Of a stretch of 13,703 nucleotides of DNA, positions 13,191 to 13,703 are shown piece by piece (position 1 is the first letter of the stretch; every line of letters starts with the position of its first letter). This DNA is from Gammaproteobacteria bacterium (GTDB taxonomy: Bacteria > Pseudomonadota > Gammaproteobacteria > Burkholderiales > Thiobacillaceae). Where the stretch lies: NCBI GenBank assembly GCA_018820745.1, contig JAHJNP010000174.1:1-13703 (forward strand). Direction: 5' to 3'. Below the pieces are notes generated by a model. The model made no database searches. It was not told the DNA's origin and worked only from the letters and a program-made list of their open reading frames with translations. Made by a program: the position numbers and the translations under genes.

Positions 13191-13703
13191 GGTTGATCTC
13201 CTCCAGCGTGGTGTCGCCCGACTTCACCAGCGCGAGCGCGGCCTCGCGCAGGTTGCGGGTGCCGCCGCGCTCGGCGGCTTCCTTGATCTGGCCGATCGGC
13301 GCGCGCGCCACGATCAGTTCGCGCAGCTCGTCGGTGAGTAGCAGAATTTCGGCAATCGCGTGCCGTCCCCTGTAGCCGCTGCCGCGGCAGTGGCCGCAAC
13401 CGCTGCCCTGGCGGAAGGTGAAATCGCGGGTTTTTTCGGGGGTCAGCCCTGACAGTTCCATCATTTCGGCCGATGGCACATTGGGTGCTGCGCAATGCGG
13501 GCAGTTCATCCGCAACAGGCGCTGTGCGACGATGCCGTTCAAGGCCGAGACGAAACTGTAGGGGTCGACCCCCATGTGGATGAAGCGGCCGATGACGTCG
13601 AACACGTTGTTGGCGTGCACGGTAGTGAACACCAGGTGGCCGGTGAGCGCCGACTGCACCGCGATCTGCGCGGTGTCGGCGTCGCGGATCTCGCCCACCA
13701 TGA
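13171..13703 (-). CDS. GspE/PilB-type secretion ATPase, C-terminal part (5' end outside window)
   Basis: The visible 176 residues start at the Walker B element MVGEIRD, cut by the right edge, so the ATG at 13701 is not the gene start. Then come TAQIAVQSALTGHLVFTTVHANN with the conserved His box, the GVDPYSFVSALNGIVAQRLLR helix typical of GspE/PilB, and a four-cysteine zinc motif: CPHC, then CGHC about 40 residues later. The tail (GYRGRHAIAEILLLTDELRELI) is also typical. These hexameric cytoplasmic ATPases drive pseudopilus or pilus assembly at the inner membrane. The Walker A part and the N-terminal domain lie beyond the window. It heads the visible operon, and its stop (TGA 13171-13173) overlaps the next gene. 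Confidence 0.95.
   Translation of the reverse strand, partial: MVGEIRDADTAQIAVQSALTGHLVFTTVHANNVFDVIGRFIHMGVDPYSFVSALNGIVAQRLLRMNCPHCAAPNVPSAEMMELSGLTPEKTRDFTFRQGSGCGHCRGSGYRGRHAIAEILLLTDELRELIVARAPIGQIKEAAERGGTRNLREAALALVKSGDTTLEEINRVTLVG

Overview
The window looks like chromosomal DNA of a GC-rich betaproteobacterium. This rests on high GC with GC-rich codon use, a lysine/alanine-rich H1-like protein fused to a short C-terminal domain of a kind I associate with that class, and a type II secretion-like gene order with a lipoprotein secretin and GspG-type pseudopilins. No tRNA, rRNA, CRISPR array, insertion sequence or prophage gene was seen. The genus is not identified.

Left part (1-5000): the 3' end of an HflX-type GTPase gene enters from the left edge on the + strand. 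A divergent pyruvate kinase-type gene lies on the - strand (457-2427). It carries an extra N-terminal helical domain and lacks the usual C-terminal regulatory domain. After an AT-richer gap come a small charged orphan gene (2894-3121) and a compact alpha-glucan phosphorylase (3279-4988), both on +. The phosphorylase releases glucose-1-phosphate from storage glucan and the kinase acts at the end of glycolysis, so both fit central carbon use, though they are transcribed apart.

Middle (5000-7470): an H1-like basic DNA-binding protein (5107-5625), a gene-free stretch of about 370 bases dense in hairpins, and an exported PhoX/DUF839-family protein (5995-7392) with a His-rich tail. A strong intrinsic terminator closes it at 7431-7464.

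Right part (7592-13703, all on -): one tightly packed operon for a type II secretion/type IV pilus-like envelope machine. In transcription order it encodes a GspE-type ATPase (running off the right edge), a PilM/GspL-like protein, a PilN-like protein, a PilO/GspM-like protein, a GspC/PilP-like protein, a TPR-bearing lipoprotein secretin, two pseudopilins, and the remains of a third. Junctions overlap or are separated by only a few bases. The ATPase would power assembly, the PilM/N/O/C-like proteins would form the inner-membrane platform and periplasmic bridge, the secretin would be the outer-membrane gate, and the pseudopilins the piston fibre.

The main unlisted item is that third pseudopilin (7592-8033, -). 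It is recognisable end to end but broken by three in-frame or frame-local amber codons and several frame changes, and no intact reading frame shows it.
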